Assembly (NCBI GenBank): GCA_017418585.1
Contig: JAFONG010000108.1
Span: 1-32,786, forward strand
Direction of reading: 5' to 3'
DNA: 32,786 bases
Source of the DNA: Erysipelotrichaceae bacterium
Lineage (GTDB): Bacteria > Bacillota_I > Bacilli_A > Erysipelotrichales > Erysipelotrichaceae
Shown here piece after piece: positions 32,599 to 32,786 of the stretch. The notes beneath the pieces are model-generated. The model was not told the DNA's origin. It was given only the letters and a program-made list of their open reading frames with translations, and searched no databases. Each line of letters begins with the position of its first letter. The stretch's first letter is position 1. Made by a program: the position numbers and the translations under genes.

Positions 32599-32786
32599 CT
32601 ACATGGATTCGAAAATGTAATCTCTAACCTGCATGAAATACGAATATCCTCCGGCTACGGATATAAAAGAAGTAAACCAGATCAGGATCTCGTCCACAGG
32701 CAGATACCACAGTTCAAAAGGCAGATTATTGAGAAGGATAATGATGATCGTGACCATCTGCAGTGCCGTTTTCAGTTTCCCTAAAA
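32599..32786 (-). CDS. pgsA: Phosphatidylglycerophosphate synthase, C-terminal part
   Basis: The visible 62 codons end in TAG at 32599-32601. They start LGKLKTALQMVTIIIILLNN, the family's post-active-site segment, then give two hydrophobic stretches and the tail YFMQVRDYIFESM. PgsA joins CDP-diacylglycerol and glycerol-3-phosphate in the membrane. The catalytic CDP-alcohol motif lies outside the window. The call is supported by the position upstream of recA. Confidence 0.85.
   Translation of the reverse strand, partial: LGKLKTALQMVTIIIILLNNLPFELWYLPVDEILIWFTSFISVAGGYSYFMQVRDYIFESM

Noticed and set aside
1..32786. CRISPR arrays, insertion sequences, phage or toxin-antitoxin genes
   Set aside because: No spaced direct repeats, transposase, integrase or small coupled toxin-like pair was seen. 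Coding is continuous and all genes have housekeeping homologies.

Overview
This window is a dense block of chromosomal housekeeping genes, almost all on the minus strand, from a low-to-mid GC Firmicute. The closest fit I can infer is an Erysipelotrichia-like lineage. Three things support this: a complete sufCDSUB operon, Firmicute-type neighbourhoods (infC-rpmI-rplT; priA-rsmB-rlmN-prpC-prkC-rpe; pgsA-recA-rny-ymdB), and strong AGGAGG ribosome binding sites on many genes. Relative to Bacillus, several usual members are absent from these blocks: def and fmt after priA, rsgA between prkC and rpe, and cinA between pgsA and recA. I see no phage, insertion sequence, CRISPR array or plasmid gene.

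Layout. Positions 1-944 (+ strand) hold the end of a HypA-like nickel chaperone and a frameshifted HAD phosphatase. Positions 974-2478 (-) hold the infC-rpmI-rplT translation operon with an attenuator-like leader, followed by tRNA-Glu(CTC). Positions 2488-4729 (-) hold a phosphodiesterase, trmL, a DUF1461 membrane protein and rdgB. Positions 4758-6603 hold phoH and a PfkB sugar kinase, followed by a stand-alone rpsU. Positions 6905-11665 hold a MurE-like protein with lost active-site motifs, mtaB, rsmE and a CNNM/CorC-type membrane protein. Positions 11716-14088 hold ftsA-ftsZ, divergent from rpmB. Positions 14427-21892 hold priA-rsmB-rlmN-prpC-prkC-rpe. Positions 21907-26651 hold the suf operon. 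On the + strand, 26731-29058 holds two PrsA-like foldases and a HIT protein. The window closes with ymdB, rny, recA and the 3' end of pgsA on the minus strand.

Together the genes cover translation (ribosomal proteins, IF3, rRNA and tRNA methyltransferases), cell division and wall signalling (FtsA, FtsZ, PrkC, PrpC), Fe-S cluster assembly, mRNA decay (RNase Y, YmdB), repair (RecA, PriA, RdgB) and extracellular protein folding.

The most notable signal is a recurring gene-start architecture. At least six genes (the HAD gene, rdgB, the PfkB kinase, rsmE, ftsA, priA) have a near-consensus -10 box only 6-9 nt before the start codon and no Shine-Dalgarno, which predicts leaderless mRNAs. Four of these follow directly after an intrinsic terminator. 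Other points are an AUA start codon for infC, a MurE homologue with a degraded P-loop, a frameshift that separates the HAD catalytic motif from its body, and a charged C-terminal tail on L20. No entirely new system is evident.
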